A DNA stretch of 64,000 nt from Acidobacteriota bacterium (GTDB taxonomy: Bacteria > Acidobacteriota > Vicinamibacteria > Vicinamibacterales > UBA2999), in the NCBI GenBank assembly GCA_030650395.1, contig JAUSDY010000102.1:31735-95734 (forward strand), written 5' to 3'. Shown piece after piece: positions 52,878-61,737 of this stretch; the first letter of the stretch is position 1; every line of letters begins with the position of its first letter. The translations under genes and the position numbers were made by a program. The notes under the pieces are model-generated. The model was given only the letters and a program-made list of their open reading frames with translations. It was not told the origin of the DNA and did not search any database.

Positions 52878-54661
52878 TGGACGCTTTTCTGCGCCTTCTT
52901 CGTTACGCGGCCCCTCACCGGGCCGTTATCGCCGGCGCCGCGCTGGCGATGATTGTGTACGGGGCGTCGTCTGCGGCGATGGCGTATTTGATCAAGCCCA
53001 TCATCGACAAGGTGCTGCCGTCGGGTGACGATCTGGGCGTGATCGCCGCCGCGATCGTGGCGGTGTACTTCATCAAGGGCCTGAGCGGCTATTTCTCGAA
53101 CTACCTGATGGAAGGCCTGGGCCACCGCGTGGTGATGGTCGTCCGCAACCAGCTGTTCCGACATCTCCTCGATCAATCAGCCGCCTTCTTCGCGCGGCGC
53201 ACGGCAGGTCAGTTGCTGTCACGAATCAACAACGATGTCGGCCTGGTGCAGCGCGCCGTCTCGGAGACGATTGGCGATCTCGCCCGCGAGTCGCTGACGC
53301 TGCTGGGGTCAAGCGCGCTGCTGTTCTACTACGACGCCAAGCTCGCGCTGCTGTGCATGACCGCGACGCCGCTGGTGGTGTATCCGCTGGTGCGCTTTGG
53401 CAAGCGCGTTCGCACCGTGACGCGGTGGAGCCAGGAGGCGCAGGAACACATCTCGCACGTCGCCGGCGAAGCGTTCACCGGCCACCGCATCGTGAAGGCG
53501 TTCGGCGCGGAGGGCCGCGAAGGCACGAAGTTCGAGCGCGCCTCGTCCGCGCTGTTCCGCACCAACCTGAAAGTCACACGCATCCTGTCGATGCTGCCGC
53601 CCCTGATGGAGTTCCTCGGCGGCCTCGCCATCGCCGGCGCGCTGTGGTACGGCAGCCGCGAGATCGCGCAAGGCCGGCTGACAGCCGGCGAGTTCACGTC
53701 GTTTGTCGCCGCGCTGTTCCTGATGTACGGGCCGATCAAGAAGCTGTCGCGCGTGAACGCCAACCTGCAACAGGCGGTGGCGGCGTCCGAGCGGATCTTC
53801 GAGCTGCTCGATACGCATACCGAGGTAAAGGAACAACCGGGCGCCACTCCGCTGCCGCCGTTTGCCGACACCATCGAGTTTCGTGACGTCACCTTCGGCT
53901 ACGAAGACGGGCACGGGCGCAACACGCTGCGGGGCGTGTCGTTCAGCGTCCGCGCCGGCCAGATGATCGCCATCGTCGGCCGCAGCGGCGCGGGCAAGAC
54001 CACGCTGGTGAACCTGCTGCCGCGATTCTTCGACGTGACGCGCGGCGAGATTCTCATCGACAACCGCGATATCCGGAACGTCACGCTCGTGTCGCTGCGC
54101 GCGCAGATCGGCATGGTCACGCAAGAGACCGTGCTCTTTGACGACACGATCGCCGCCAACATCTCGTACGGCACGCCCGGCGCCTCGCCGGAGGCGATCG
54201 AAGCGGCCGCCCGGGCCGCCAACGCCCACGACTTCATCGTCGCGCAGCCCGCGGGCTACCAGACCACGATCGGCGAGCGCGGCCAGCGCCTGTCGGGCGG
54301 GCAGCGCCAGCGCCTGGCCATCGCCCGCGCGCTGTTGAAGAACTCTCCGATCCTGATCCTGGATGAGGCGACGTCGGCGCTTGATTCCGAGTCGGAGCGG
54401 CTGGTGCAGGATGCCCTTGCCACGCTCCTGCTCAACCGCACGTCGTTCGTCATCGCGCACCGCCTGTCCACGGTCCAGCGCGCCGATGCGATCATCGTGC
54501 TGGAACGCGGCCGCATCGTCGAGATCGGCAAGCACGACGAGCTGGTCGCGCGGCCCAACGGCACGTACGCGCGGCTGCACGAGATGCAGCTGCTCGAAAC
54601 GGCTGAGGCGAAAGAACTCAAGGCAGACGGCCGACGGCAGAAGGCAGAAAGCGCCCGATGA
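52877..54661 (+). CDS. MsbA-like ABC exporter (fused permease-ATPase)
   Basis: 594-aa homodimeric exporter probably flipping lipid A or lipid-linked glycans across the inner membrane. Six helices in residues 15-300, then an ATPase domain with Walker A GRSGAGKTTL, Q-loop, signature LSGGQRQRLA, Walker B ILILDEATSALD and H-loop FVIAHRLST. The last 15 residues (LKADGRRQKAESAR) are encoded by the AAGGCAG repeat. It is coupled to yicC by an ATGA overlap. Confidence 0.9.
   Translation: MDAFLRLLRYAAPHRAVIAGAALAMIVYGASSAAMAYLIKPIIDKVLPSGDDLGVIAAAIVAVYFIKGLSGYFSNYLMEGLGHRVVMVVRNQLFRHLLDQSAAFFARRTAGQLLSRINNDVGLVQRAVSETIGDLARESLTLLGSSALLFYYDAKLALLCMTATPLVVYPLVRFGKRVRTVTRWSQEAQEHISHVAGEAFTGHRIVKAFGAEGREGTKFERASSALFRTNLKVTRILSMLPPLMEFLGGLAIAGALWYGSREIAQGRLTAGEFTSFVAALFLMYGPIKKLSRVNANLQQAVAASERIFELLDTHTEVKEQPGATPLPPFADTIEFRDVTFGYEDGHGRNTLRGVSFSVRAGQMIAIVGRSGAGKTTLVNLLPRFFDVTRGEILIDNRDIRNVTLVSLRAQIGMVTQETVLFDDTIAANISYGTPGASPEAIEAAARAANAHDFIVAQPAGYQTTIGERGQRLSGGQRQRLAIARALLKNSPILILDEATSALDSESERLVQDALATLLLNRTSFVIAHRLSTVQRADAIIVLERGRIVEIGKHDELVARPNGTYARLHEMQLLETAEAKELKADGRRQKAESAR
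54622..54656 (+). repeat. AAGGCAG-family repeat forming the exporter C-terminus
   Basis: AAGGCAGACGGCCGACGGC followed by AGAAGGCAGAAAGC, within the last codons of the ABC exporter and just before the yicC start. Confidence 0.65.
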
Positions 54662-55548
54662 TCAAGAGCATGACCGGCTTTGCTTCGCTCACCCGCGACG
54701 ATGAGCGTGGCACGGTCGGTGTGACGATTCGGGCCGTGAACCACCGGTTCCTGGATCTGCAATTGCGGTTGCCGCCCGTCATCGCCGAGCTCGAGGCGCG
54801 GGTGCGGGCGATCGTCCAGAAGCGCATCGGCCGCGGCCGTGTCGAGGTCAGCGTGTCGCTGCAGCTGCGGCAAGTGTCGGCGCCGCAGATCGAGCTGAAC
54901 GACGAATTCGCGCGGGCGCTGGCGGCGGCGATCGACGACGCGCGCGAGCGCGGCCTGGTGTCGGGCGCGTTGACGCCGGGAGATCTGCTGCGGCTGCCGC
55001 AGGCGATCAGCATCCGCGAGCGATCGCCGGAATCCCTCGGCATCGCCGAAGCGCTGGGCCCGGTCGTGGACGGGGCGATCGAGAGCGCGGTCGATCAGCT
55101 CGAGACGATGCGGGTGCGGGAAGGCGAGCATCTGCAGAACGACCTCGACGCGCGCAAGGCGCTGCTGTCGGGACTGATCGCCAGGATTGCGGCGGCGGCT
55201 GACGCAGGACGCCAGGCGCTCGAGGCCCGCTTGCTGGAGCGCGCGCGAGAGCTCTCCGGGGTGCTGCCGATCGACCAGGCCGCGCTGGCGCAGGAAGTGG
55301 TCCGCGTCGCGCAGCGCTCTGACATCAGCGAAGAGGTGACCCGCTTTCACGGCCACCTGGCGCACTGGGACGCGCTGGCCGCGAGCCCCGAGCCGTGCGG
55401 CCGCAAGCTGGATTTCCTGCTGCAGGAGATGAATCGCGAAGTGAACACGATCGGCTCGAAAGCCGACGGCCTGCAGGTGTCGGAGGTGGTGATCGAGGCC
55501 AAGGCCGAAATGGAGAAGATGCGGGAGCAGGTCCAGAATGTCGAATAG
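54658..55548 (+). CDS. yicC: YicC-family endoribonuclease
   Basis: 296 aa. N-terminal YicC domain from MIKSMTGFASLTRDDERGTV, with AVNHRFLDLQLRLP, and the C-terminal DUF1732 signature GRKLDFLLQEMNREVNTIGSKA. YicC is an RNase involved in RNA turnover. Its position before gmk is conserved in many bacteria. The start overlaps the exporter stop by 4 nt. Confidence 0.93.
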   Translation: MIKSMTGFASLTRDDERGTVGVTIRAVNHRFLDLQLRLPPVIAELEARVRAIVQKRIGRGRVEVSVSLQLRQVSAPQIELNDEFARALAAAIDDARERGLVSGALTPGDLLRLPQAISIRERSPESLGIAEALGPVVDGAIESAVDQLETMRVREGEHLQNDLDARKALLSGLIARIAAAADAGRQALEARLLERARELSGVLPIDQAALAQEVVRVAQRSDISEEVTRFHGHLAHWDALAASPEPCGRKLDFLLQEMNREVNTIGSKADGLQVSEVVIEAKAEMEKMREQVQNVE

Positions 55549-55563
55549 CCGCAGACGGCGCAG

Positions 55564-56208
55564 ATGACACAGAACGACCGGGGCCTGCTGTTCATCATCT
55601 CAGCCGCGTCGGGCACCGGCAAGACAACGCTGGCGGAACGGCTCGTGCAGATCCTGCCCAACTTGCGCATGTCGCGGTCGTACACGTCGCGGCCGGCGCG
55701 GGCCGGCGAGCGCGCCGGGGTCGACTATAATTTCGTCAGCCGCGAGGTCTTCGAAGCGATGATTGCGCGCCACGAATTCCTGGAGTGGGCCAACGTCTTC
55801 GGCAACCTCTATGGCACGTCGCGCGCCGACACCGAGGCGCTGCTGGCGTCGGGCCAGGACGTGGTGCTCGTCATCGACGTGCAGGGCGCCAAGCAGGTCA
55901 AGGCGAGCGGCGTCGATCGGACGTCGATCTTCGTGCTGCCGCCGTCATTCGAGATCCTCGAGCGGCGGCTGCGCGGGCGCAGCGCCAACAGCGAGGCCGA
56001 CATGCAGCGCCGGCTCGCGACCGCCCGGGCCGAGGCGGGCTGTTACGTGGACTACGACTACGTCGTGATCAACGATCGCCTGGAGCCGACCGTGGTGCGG
56101 CTGCAGGAGATCATCGCGGCAGAGCGGTCGCGGATGCATCGGATGACCCCGATCGCGGAAGACGTTATTAAGACGTTTAGAAACAAACCAATAACTAATA
56201 ACCAATAA
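55564..56208 (+). CDS. gmk: Guanylate kinase
   Basis: 214-aa enzyme phosphorylating GMP to GDP. P-loop SAASGTGKTTL, GMP-binding SRSYTSRPARAGERAGVDY, and lid/adenosine segments (LRGRSANSEADMQRRL). The start ATG lies within a 9-nt-period repeat block (GGCGCAGATGACACAG), and the C-terminal KPITNNQ is encoded by the ATAACCA-family repeat, so both ends touch repeat DNA. The rpoZ gene that often follows gmk is absent here. Confidence 0.94.
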   Translation: MTQNDRGLLFIISAASGTGKTTLAERLVQILPNLRMSRSYTSRPARAGERAGVDYNFVSREVFEAMIARHEFLEWANVFGNLYGTSRADTEALLASGQDVVLVIDVQGAKQVKASGVDRTSIFVLPPSFEILERRLRGRSANSEADMQRRLATARAEAGCYVDYDYVVINDRLEPTVVRLQEIIAAERSRMHRMTPIAEDVIKTFRNKPITNNQ

Positions 56209-56288
56209 CCAATAACCAATGACCAATAACGAACGACGAACAGCGGACACTTTGGTTATTTGTAATTGGTTATTCGTTATTGTTGGTC
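56183..56288. repeat. 7-nt-period dyad repeat, ATAACCA family, between gmk and coaBC
   Basis: Left arm of AATAACC/ATAACCA units (56189-56230); right arm TTTGGTTATTTGTAATTGGT then TATTCGTTATT. The right arm matches the one at 29280-29310 at most positions. Confidence 0.8.
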
Positions 56289-56296
56289 TTTAGGAC

Positions 56297-57565
56297 ATGG
56301 CATTTATAGCTCTCGGCGTGACCGGCGGCATCGGCGCCTACAAGGCGGTCGAGATTGCGCGCGGCCTGCAGAAGAACGGCCACGACGTGGTGGCCGTGAT
56401 GACGCGCGCGGCGCGGCGCTTCGTCGGGCCGCTGACCTTCGAGGCGATCACGCGGCGCGAGGTGATCATCGACCAGTGGAAGCCGGGGGCCAACGCCGGC
56501 CCGGGGTCCCCGCGAGGCACGCCTGCCGAGCGGGGTGGCGTCGAGCACATCGCGATCGCGTCGACCATCGACCTGCTGCTGGTGGCGCCGGCCACCGCCA
56601 ACACCGTGGCGAAGTTTACGCATGGCCTGGCCGACGATTTTCTGTCGGCGCTGTACCTCGCGACCCGCGCACCCGTGCTGATCGCGCCGGCGATGAACAG
56701 CCACATGTTCGATCATCCGGCCGTGGCCAAGAACCTCGAGACGCTGATGGCGCGCGGCGTCCACATCGTCGATCCGGGTTCCGGCTACCTGGCGTGCGGA
56801 TGGATCGGCAAGGGCCGGCTCGCCGAGCCCGAGGAGGTCGTCGCGGCGGCCGAGCAGGTGTTGCGGCCCGGCAAGGGCTCCACCCTCGCAGGCCGGCGCG
56901 TGCTGATCACCGCCGGCCCCACCTATGAAGACATCGACCCGGTGCGATACGTCGGCAACCGATCGAGCGGCCGCATGGGGTACGCGCTGGCGGCCGAGGC
57001 GCTGCGTCGCGGCGCCGCGGTCACCCTGGTGACGGGCCCGAGCCACTTGCAGCCGCCGCATGGCGCCGAGGTGGTCAAGGTGCGGAGCGCGGCCGCGATG
57101 CACGAAGCGGTGATGGCGCGGAGTGCGGATCAGGACGTCGTGATCATGGCCGCGGCGGTGGCTGACTACACGCCGGCGGAGAAGGCGCCGCAGAAGGTCA
57201 AGAAGGCCGATGGCTCGCTGACGATCACGCTGCAGCGGACCAAGGACATTCTCGGTGACGTCAGCCGGCTGCCGTCGCGCGCGCAGGGCCGGCCGGTGCT
57301 GGTCGGCTTCGCGGCGGAAACCGAGAACGTGGTCGAGCACGCGCGGCTCAAGCTGCAAAAGAAGAACATCGACCTTGTCGTGGCCAACGATGTGTCGCGC
57401 GCCGATGCGGGCTTCGACGTCGACACCAACGCCGTCACGCTGGTGTCGGCCGAGGGCGCCGACGAGCTGCCGCTGCAGAGCAAGAGCGCCGTGGCCGCCC
57501 GGGTGCTCGATCGCGTCGAGCAGGTGCTCGCCTCACCGGCGAGAAGCGTCCCGGCTAAGGCTTAA
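56297..57565 (+). CDS. coaBC: Bifunctional phosphopantothenoylcysteine decarboxylase/synthetase
   Basis: 422-aa coenzyme A biosynthesis enzyme. CoaC domain (residues 1-190): FMN motif GVTGGIGAYKAVEIARGL, active-site His in VEHIAIAS, PAMNSHMFDHP and the flap Cys in YLACGWIGKGRL. CoaB domain: ITAGPTYEDIDPVRYVGNRSSGRMG and, after MAAAVADY, the LVGFAAET segment. Between QWKPGANA and VEHIAIAS there are about 15 extra residues (GPGSPRGTPAERGG) whose DNA has CCCCGC/GCGGGG and GGGGTCCCC dyads, a possible in-frame insertion next to the active site. Confidence 0.94.
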   Translation: MAFIALGVTGGIGAYKAVEIARGLQKNGHDVVAVMTRAARRFVGPLTFEAITRREVIIDQWKPGANAGPGSPRGTPAERGGVEHIAIASTIDLLLVAPATANTVAKFTHGLADDFLSALYLATRAPVLIAPAMNSHMFDHPAVAKNLETLMARGVHIVDPGSGYLACGWIGKGRLAEPEEVVAAAEQVLRPGKGSTLAGRRVLITAGPTYEDIDPVRYVGNRSSGRMGYALAAEALRRGAAVTLVTGPSHLQPPHGAEVVKVRSAAAMHEAVMARSADQDVVIMAAAVADYTPAEKAPQKVKKADGSLTITLQRTKDILGDVSRLPSRAQGRPVLVGFAAETENVVEHARLKLQKKNIDLVVANDVSRADAGFDVDTNAVTLVSAEGADELPLQSKSAVAARVLDRVEQVLASPARSVPAKA

Positions 57566-57568
57566 CCG

Positions 57569-58285
57569 ATGTCTCGGGAGCTGGCGGATCACCTGCAGTA
57601 CTACGCCGAGATCGGTGTGACCGGCGTCAGCCGCGATCCGAAATGGCGGACCCGTACGGTGTCTGACACCCGTGCCGATGTGGGCGTCTCGGAACCCGCC
57701 GACGCCCCCGAGGCGAGGGTGTCAGACACCTTAGACGCCATCAAAATAGACGTCGGTCCGCAATGCCCGCGCTGCAAGTTGTGCGGGCTCGGCCGAACGC
57801 AGACCGTGTTCGGCGTCGGCAACGCCAAGGCGCGGCTGATGTTCGTCGGCGAAGCGCCGGGTGAAGAAGAAGACAAGCGGGGCGAGCCGTTCGTCGGCAA
57901 GGCCGGTCAGCTGCTGACGAAGATCATCGAAGCGATCGGCCTGACGCGCGACCAGGTCTACATCGCCAACGTCATCAAGTGCCGCCCGCCGGGCAACCGC
58001 AATCCCGAGCCCGACGAAGTGGCCGCGTGCGAGCCGTTCCTGTTCCGGCAGATCGACGCCATCCAGCCCAAGGTGATCGTGCCGCTCGGCAAGTTCGCGG
58101 CGCAGTGCCTGCTGAAGACGGCGGATCCGATCACGCGCCTGCGCGGGCGCACCTTCGAGTACCGCGGCGCCACGCTGATCCCGACCTTCCATCCCGCCTA
58201 TCTCCTCCGCAATCCTTCCGCGAAGCGCGAGGTCTGGGAAGACATGAAGAAGGTCCGCTCCATCCTCCTCGACGAATCTTCATAA
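57569..58285 (+). CDS. Uracil-DNA glycosylase, family 4 (Fe-S)
   Basis: 238-aa repair enzyme removing uracil from DNA. Family-4 features are four Cys for a 4Fe-4S cluster (CPRCKLC at residues 66-72, [15 protein letters not shown]), catalytic motif GEAPGEEED and C-terminal HPAYLLRNP. Residues 31-54 ([20 protein letters not shown] and flanks) are encoded by an element bounded by inverted GGTGTCTGACACC copies and lie between the N-terminal helix and the cluster domain. Starts 3 nt after the coaBC stop. Confidence 0.93.
   Translation: MSRELADHLQYYAEIGVTGVSRDPKWRTRTVSDTRADVGVSEPADAPEARVSDTLDAIKIDVGPQCPRCKLCGLGRTQTVFGVGNAKARLMFVGEAPGEEEDKRGEPFVGKAGQLLTKIIEAIGLTRDQVYIANVIKCRPPGNRNPEPDEVAACEPFLFRQIDAIQPKVIVPLGKFAAQCLLKTADPITRLRGRTFEYRGATLIPTFHPAYLLRNPSAKREVWEDMKKVRSILLDESS
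57658..57730. repeat. 73-bp element with inverted GGTGTCTGACACC ends, inside the UDG gene
   Basis: GGTGTCTGACACC (57658-57670) and its complement GGTGTCAGACACC (57718-57730); each is also a self-palindrome except the central base. The enclosed DNA is GC-rich and in frame. Confidence 0.75.
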
Positions 58286-58393
58286 GAGTACATGTTCGAC
58301 ATCACAGCCGGGTGCTCCGTTGTCGCCCCCGCCGCAGCCCCGCCGGCCGGATCTCGATCCGACCCTGATTCCGCTCGGCCGGACTATTAGGTC

Positions 58394-60706
58394 GTGACAG
58401 ATCGTCTCGTGTTTGTCGCGGTGCCCGTGCCCGCGCTCGGCTTGCTCACCTATCGCGTCCCGGCCGATCAACGCATGCCGGTGCGCGGCGCGCGCGTGGT
58501 GGTGCCGCTCGGCAAGCGAACCCTCACCGGAGTGGTGGTCGGTGAAGGCGCGAACTTCGATCGCTCGTTCGAGATCCGCGACGTCCGCGAGGTGCTCGAT
58601 GATGAAGCGTTCGTCCCGCAGGACGTCGTGGCACTCACCGAATGGGTATCGGACTATTACCTGTCTGGTCCGGGGGCCGCGCTGGCCGCGGCACTGCCGC
58701 CGTATGGGCTCACGGCGCGCGTTGATTCGTTCAAGACGGTCCGTATCGCGCAGCTGACACCGGCCGGCCTCGATGCGGCGGATCGGCTGTCGAACACGCC
58801 GCGTTGCACCAACGACACCGATCGCGATGTGCCTCGTATCGGTACGCGCCAGCGTGAAGCCGTACTCGCATTGGCCGGTGTGCCCGACGGCCTGCCAGTG
58901 GCCGGCCTGGCCGAGCGCGGCATACCAGCGGCCACGCTCGCGCGGCTCAAAACCCTGGGCCTGGTGGCGATGCGAACCGAACGGATCGATCGCGATCCGT
59001 TTCCACACGCGGTATCGCCGCCCGCGCTCATCCCCGCGCGCTCGCTCACTTCGGAACAGCAAGCGGCCATGGATCAGCTGCTGCCGCTGGCCAATGCCCG
59101 CGCCTTTCATGTCGCGCTCCTGCACGGCGTGACCGGGAGCGGTAAGACCGAGCTCTACATGCGGCTGGCCGATGCGGTCCGCCGCAGCGGCCGCGGCGTG
59201 CTCATGCTGGTTCCCGAAATCGCGCTCACGCCGCAGGTGGCGGCGCTGTTCCGCGCCCGGTTCGGCGCGGCGGTGGCGATCCAGCACAGCGGGCTGTCGG
59301 ACGGCGAGCGCCACGATCAATGGCACCGCATCCGCCGCGGCGACGTCGACGTCGTGATCGGCACGCGCTCGGCGGTGTTCGCGCCGCTCGCCAAGTCCGG
59401 CCTGATCATCGTGGACGAGGAACACGACACCTCGTACAAGCAGGACGAGACGCCGCGCTATCACGGCCGCGACGTCGCGATCATGCGCGCCCAGTCCGCC
59501 GGCGCGCTGGTGGTGCTCGGCTCGGCGACGCCGACGCTCGAGTCGTACGCCAACGCGCAGGCCGGACGCTACACGCTCGTCACGCTCAATCGCCGCGTGC
59601 TCAATCGGCCGCTGGCCGAGGTGCAGATCGTCAACATGCGTGACGAGATCGCCGAAGAAGGCGTCGAGGTCGTGATTAGCAAGCCGCTTCGCGCGGCCAT
59701 GCAAGCGCGGCTCGATCAGGGCGAGCAGTCGCTCATCCTGCTCAACCGCCGCGGCTTCGCCAGCGCGGTGTTCTGCCGGCAATGCGGATCGAGCCTCGAT
59801 TGCCCGAACTGCAGCGTGTCGCTGACCGTGCACACCCGCGGGCGCGAAGGCCCTTCGACTCGGTCGACTCCGCAAGCGGAGTCAACCTCGCTCAGGACAG
59901 GCTGGATAGCGCGCTGTCATTACTGCAATTTCAGCAGGCCCGTGCCGAAGGCGTGCGAACAGTGCGCGGCGCCCTACATGGAACGGGTCGGGTTTGGCAC
60001 CGAGCGCGTCGAGGCTGACGTGCGCGCGGCGTTTCCCGGCGCGCGGGTCGCGCGACTCGATCGCGATACCGTGCGGCGAAAGGGCAGCCTGGTCGAGATG
60101 CTGGATCGGGTCGCGAAGCGCCACATCGACATCCTGATCGGCACGCAGATGATCGCCAAGGGCCACGACTTTCCCGAGGTGACGCTAGTGGGCGTGATTT
60201 CGGCGGACGTCGGCCTCGGCCTCGCGGATTTTCGCGCGGCGGAGCGCACCTTCCAACTGCTGACGCAGGTCTCGGGCCGCGCCGGGCGAGGCGAGCGCCC
60301 GGGACAGGCCATCATCCAGTCGCTCGTGCCGGAGCATTACAGCATCCGGCTCGCGACCAGCCAGGACTACCGCGCGTTCTACGCAAAGGAAGTGGAGTTC
60401 CGCCGCACCATGCGCTACCCGCCGCAGGTGGCGATGGTCAACGTCGTCGTCCGCGGCCGCACGTTCGGAGAGGCCATCGACGGGGCGAGGGAATTCGCCG
60501 ACGCCGCGCGCGGCGGCAAGGGCTACGTGATCCTCGGCCCCGCGCCTGCGCCGCTCACCAAGCTGCGCGGCGAGCACCGCGCGCAGTTTTTCCTGAAGGG
60601 CACGAGCCGCAAGGCGATGAGGGAAGCGCTGCAGCTCGCGCTCGCCCGCAAACCGGAGCTGGCGCGAAGACTGTCGGTCGATGTCGATCCGCTGTCGATG
60701 CTTTAG
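58394..60706 (+). CDS. priA: Primosomal replication-restart helicase
   Basis: 770-aa 3'-5' helicase that reloads the replisome. GTG start. Order of parts: 3'-DNA-binding domain (FVAVPVPALGLLTYRVP), winged helix, Walker A GVTGSGKTELY, DEEH box (IVDEEHDTSYKQDE), zinc Cys groups CRQCG, CPNC, CHYC and CEQC, then the second RecA domain (LIGTQMIAKGHDFPEVTLVG, QVSGRAGRG). Between LTVHTRG and WIARCHYC about 19 extra residues (REGPSTRSTPQAESTSLRTG) are encoded by a palindromic element, splitting the zinc region. Confidence 0.94.
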   Translation: MTDRLVFVAVPVPALGLLTYRVPADQRMPVRGARVVVPLGKRTLTGVVVGEGANFDRSFEIRDVREVLDDEAFVPQDVVALTEWVSDYYLSGPGAALAAALPPYGLTARVDSFKTVRIAQLTPAGLDAADRLSNTPRCTNDTDRDVPRIGTRQREAVLALAGVPDGLPVAGLAERGIPAATLARLKTLGLVAMRTERIDRDPFPHAVSPPALIPARSLTSEQQAAMDQLLPLANARAFHVALLHGVTGSGKTELYMRLADAVRRSGRGVLMLVPEIALTPQVAALFRARFGAAVAIQHSGLSDGERHDQWHRIRRGDVDVVIGTRSAVFAPLAKSGLIIVDEEHDTSYKQDETPRYHGRDVAIMRAQSAGALVVLGSATPTLESYANAQAGRYTLVTLNRRVLNRPLAEVQIVNMRDEIAEEGVEVVISKPLRAAMQARLDQGEQSLILLNRRGFASAVFCRQCGSSLDCPNCSVSLTVHTRGREGPSTRSTPQAESTSLRTGWIARCHYCNFSRPVPKACEQCAAPYMERVGFGTERVEADVRAAFPGARVARLDRDTVRRKGSLVEMLDRVAKRHIDILIGTQMIAKGHDFPEVTLVGVISADVGLGLADFRAAERTFQLLTQVSGRAGRGERPGQAIIQSLVPEHYSIRLATSQDYRAFYAKEVEFRRTMRYPPQVAMVNVVVRGRTFGEAIDGAREFADAARGGKGYVILGPAPAPLTKLRGEHRAQFFLKGTSRKAMREALQLALARKPELARRLSVDVDPLSML
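59851..59895 (+). repeat. Palindromic element inserted in frame in priA
   Basis: Begins CCCTTCGACTCGG, has the hairpin GACTCCGC-AA-GCGGAGTC (59866-59883) and ends CTCGCTCAGG. The outer ends match the element in mnmA (25390-25433); inner stems differ. Confidence 0.7.
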
Positions 60707-61734
60707 CGTCCTACGAAAGCGCCAATCGGCGCTGGCGTGAAGCAGACCAGCAGCATCAGCAACGCGACGCCCGCGAGGATCAATCGCCCGGGCCCGAGCG
60801 GCTCATGCTCGTCGAGTGTCGGCGGGTGATGGGGGCCGAGGATCAGGATCATGATCACCAGCAGCACCGTCCACGCCACCCAGCTGAGCGAGACGAACGT
60901 CAAGCCGATCGCAACGGCGATCATCAAGTAGGTAACCCAGGTCGACTTGCGGCCGAGCACCGCGTAGCAAATGTGGCCGCCGTCAAGCTGGCTGATCGGA
61001 AACAGATTCAGCGCCGTGGCGAGCAGGCCGAACCACGCCGCAAACGCCACCGGATGCATGCTGATCGTGTAGCCCTCGGCCAGCGGACCCATCGTCAGCC
61101 ACGCCGCAAACTGGAACAGCAGCGGCTCGCCAAGTTCGATCAGGTTCAGCGGTGACGGATCGTCCGGCAGCTTGACGACGCGCGACATCCACAGCCCGAT
61201 GAAGAGCGCCGGCGCCGCGACCAGGAACCCGGCAATCGGACCGGCGATGCCGATGTCGAACAGCGCGACCTTCGTCGGGATCCGCGAGCGGATGCGGATG
61301 AACGCGCCGAATGTGCCCGCCAGAAAAAACGGCGGCGCCGGGATGAAGAACGGCCGCGTCACGTCGACGCCGTAGCGCAGGCTGGCATAGTAATGGCCCA
61401 TCTCGTGGCAGCCGAGTATCGCCAGCACCGTGACGCTGTACCAAAGCCCGTTCAGGTAGTACCACGGAGTCGACACGAGCGGGGCCATCCGCGCCAGGCG
61501 TTCGACATCCGGCAGCGCGAGCAGCTGGCTGATCTGGGTGAAGTCGAGCGTGAACCCGAGGAAGTTCTCCGCGCCGGTCAGGGTTGTCGTGACGAGCGTC
61601 AACAGGAACAGGACGTAATGCAGCCACACCCGATCGCGACGGGGCGGCGGCAGCGGCGGCGGAACGTAATAGGGAGCGAGGTCGCCATCTTCGGCGGAAG
61701 ACGACGGGCTGCCGGGCCCGGAAGGCGGATACAC
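60703..61734 (-). CDS. Membrane-embedded site-2-protease-like metallopeptidase (M50)
   Basis: 343-aa intramembrane protease homologue with about seven helices. Zinc motif HEMGH at residues 110-114 in a membrane helix, and a second conserved QLDGGHICY motif (equivalent to the family D-G motif). N-terminus is Pro-rich and cytoplasmic (PYYVPPPLPPPRRDR). Domain order resembles bacterial/plant EGY-type S2P without PDZ. The stop overlaps the convergent priA stop by 3 bases. Only 3 nt from the HU gene upstream, so cotranscribed. Confidence 0.87.
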   Translation of the reverse strand: MYPPSGPGSPSSSAEDGDLAPYYVPPPLPPPRRDRVWLHYVLFLLTLVTTTLTGAENFLGFTLDFTQISQLLALPDVERLARMAPLVSTPWYYLNGLWYSVTVLAILGCHEMGHYYASLRYGVDVTRPFFIPAPPFFLAGTFGAFIRIRSRIPTKVALFDIGIAGPIAGFLVAAPALFIGLWMSRVVKLPDDPSPLNLIELGEPLLFQFAAWLTMGPLAEGYTISMHPVAFAAWFGLLATALNLFPISQLDGGHICYAVLGRKSTWVTYLMIAVAIGLTFVSLSWVAWTVLLVIMILILGPHHPPTLDEHEPLGPGRLILAGVALLMLLVCFTPAPIGAFVGR

Positions 61735-61737
61735 GTC

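Noticed and set aside
40144..54661. Secondary-metabolite cluster
   Set aside because: Gene content is nucleotide-sugar synthesis, lipid-linked glycosyltransferases and an MsbA-like exporter, which is a surface polysaccharide locus.
57658..57730. GGTGTCTGACACC copies as a transcription-factor operator
   Set aside because: They are inside the UDG coding sequence, well after the start codon, and bracket codons absent from the family; an inserted element explains them better.
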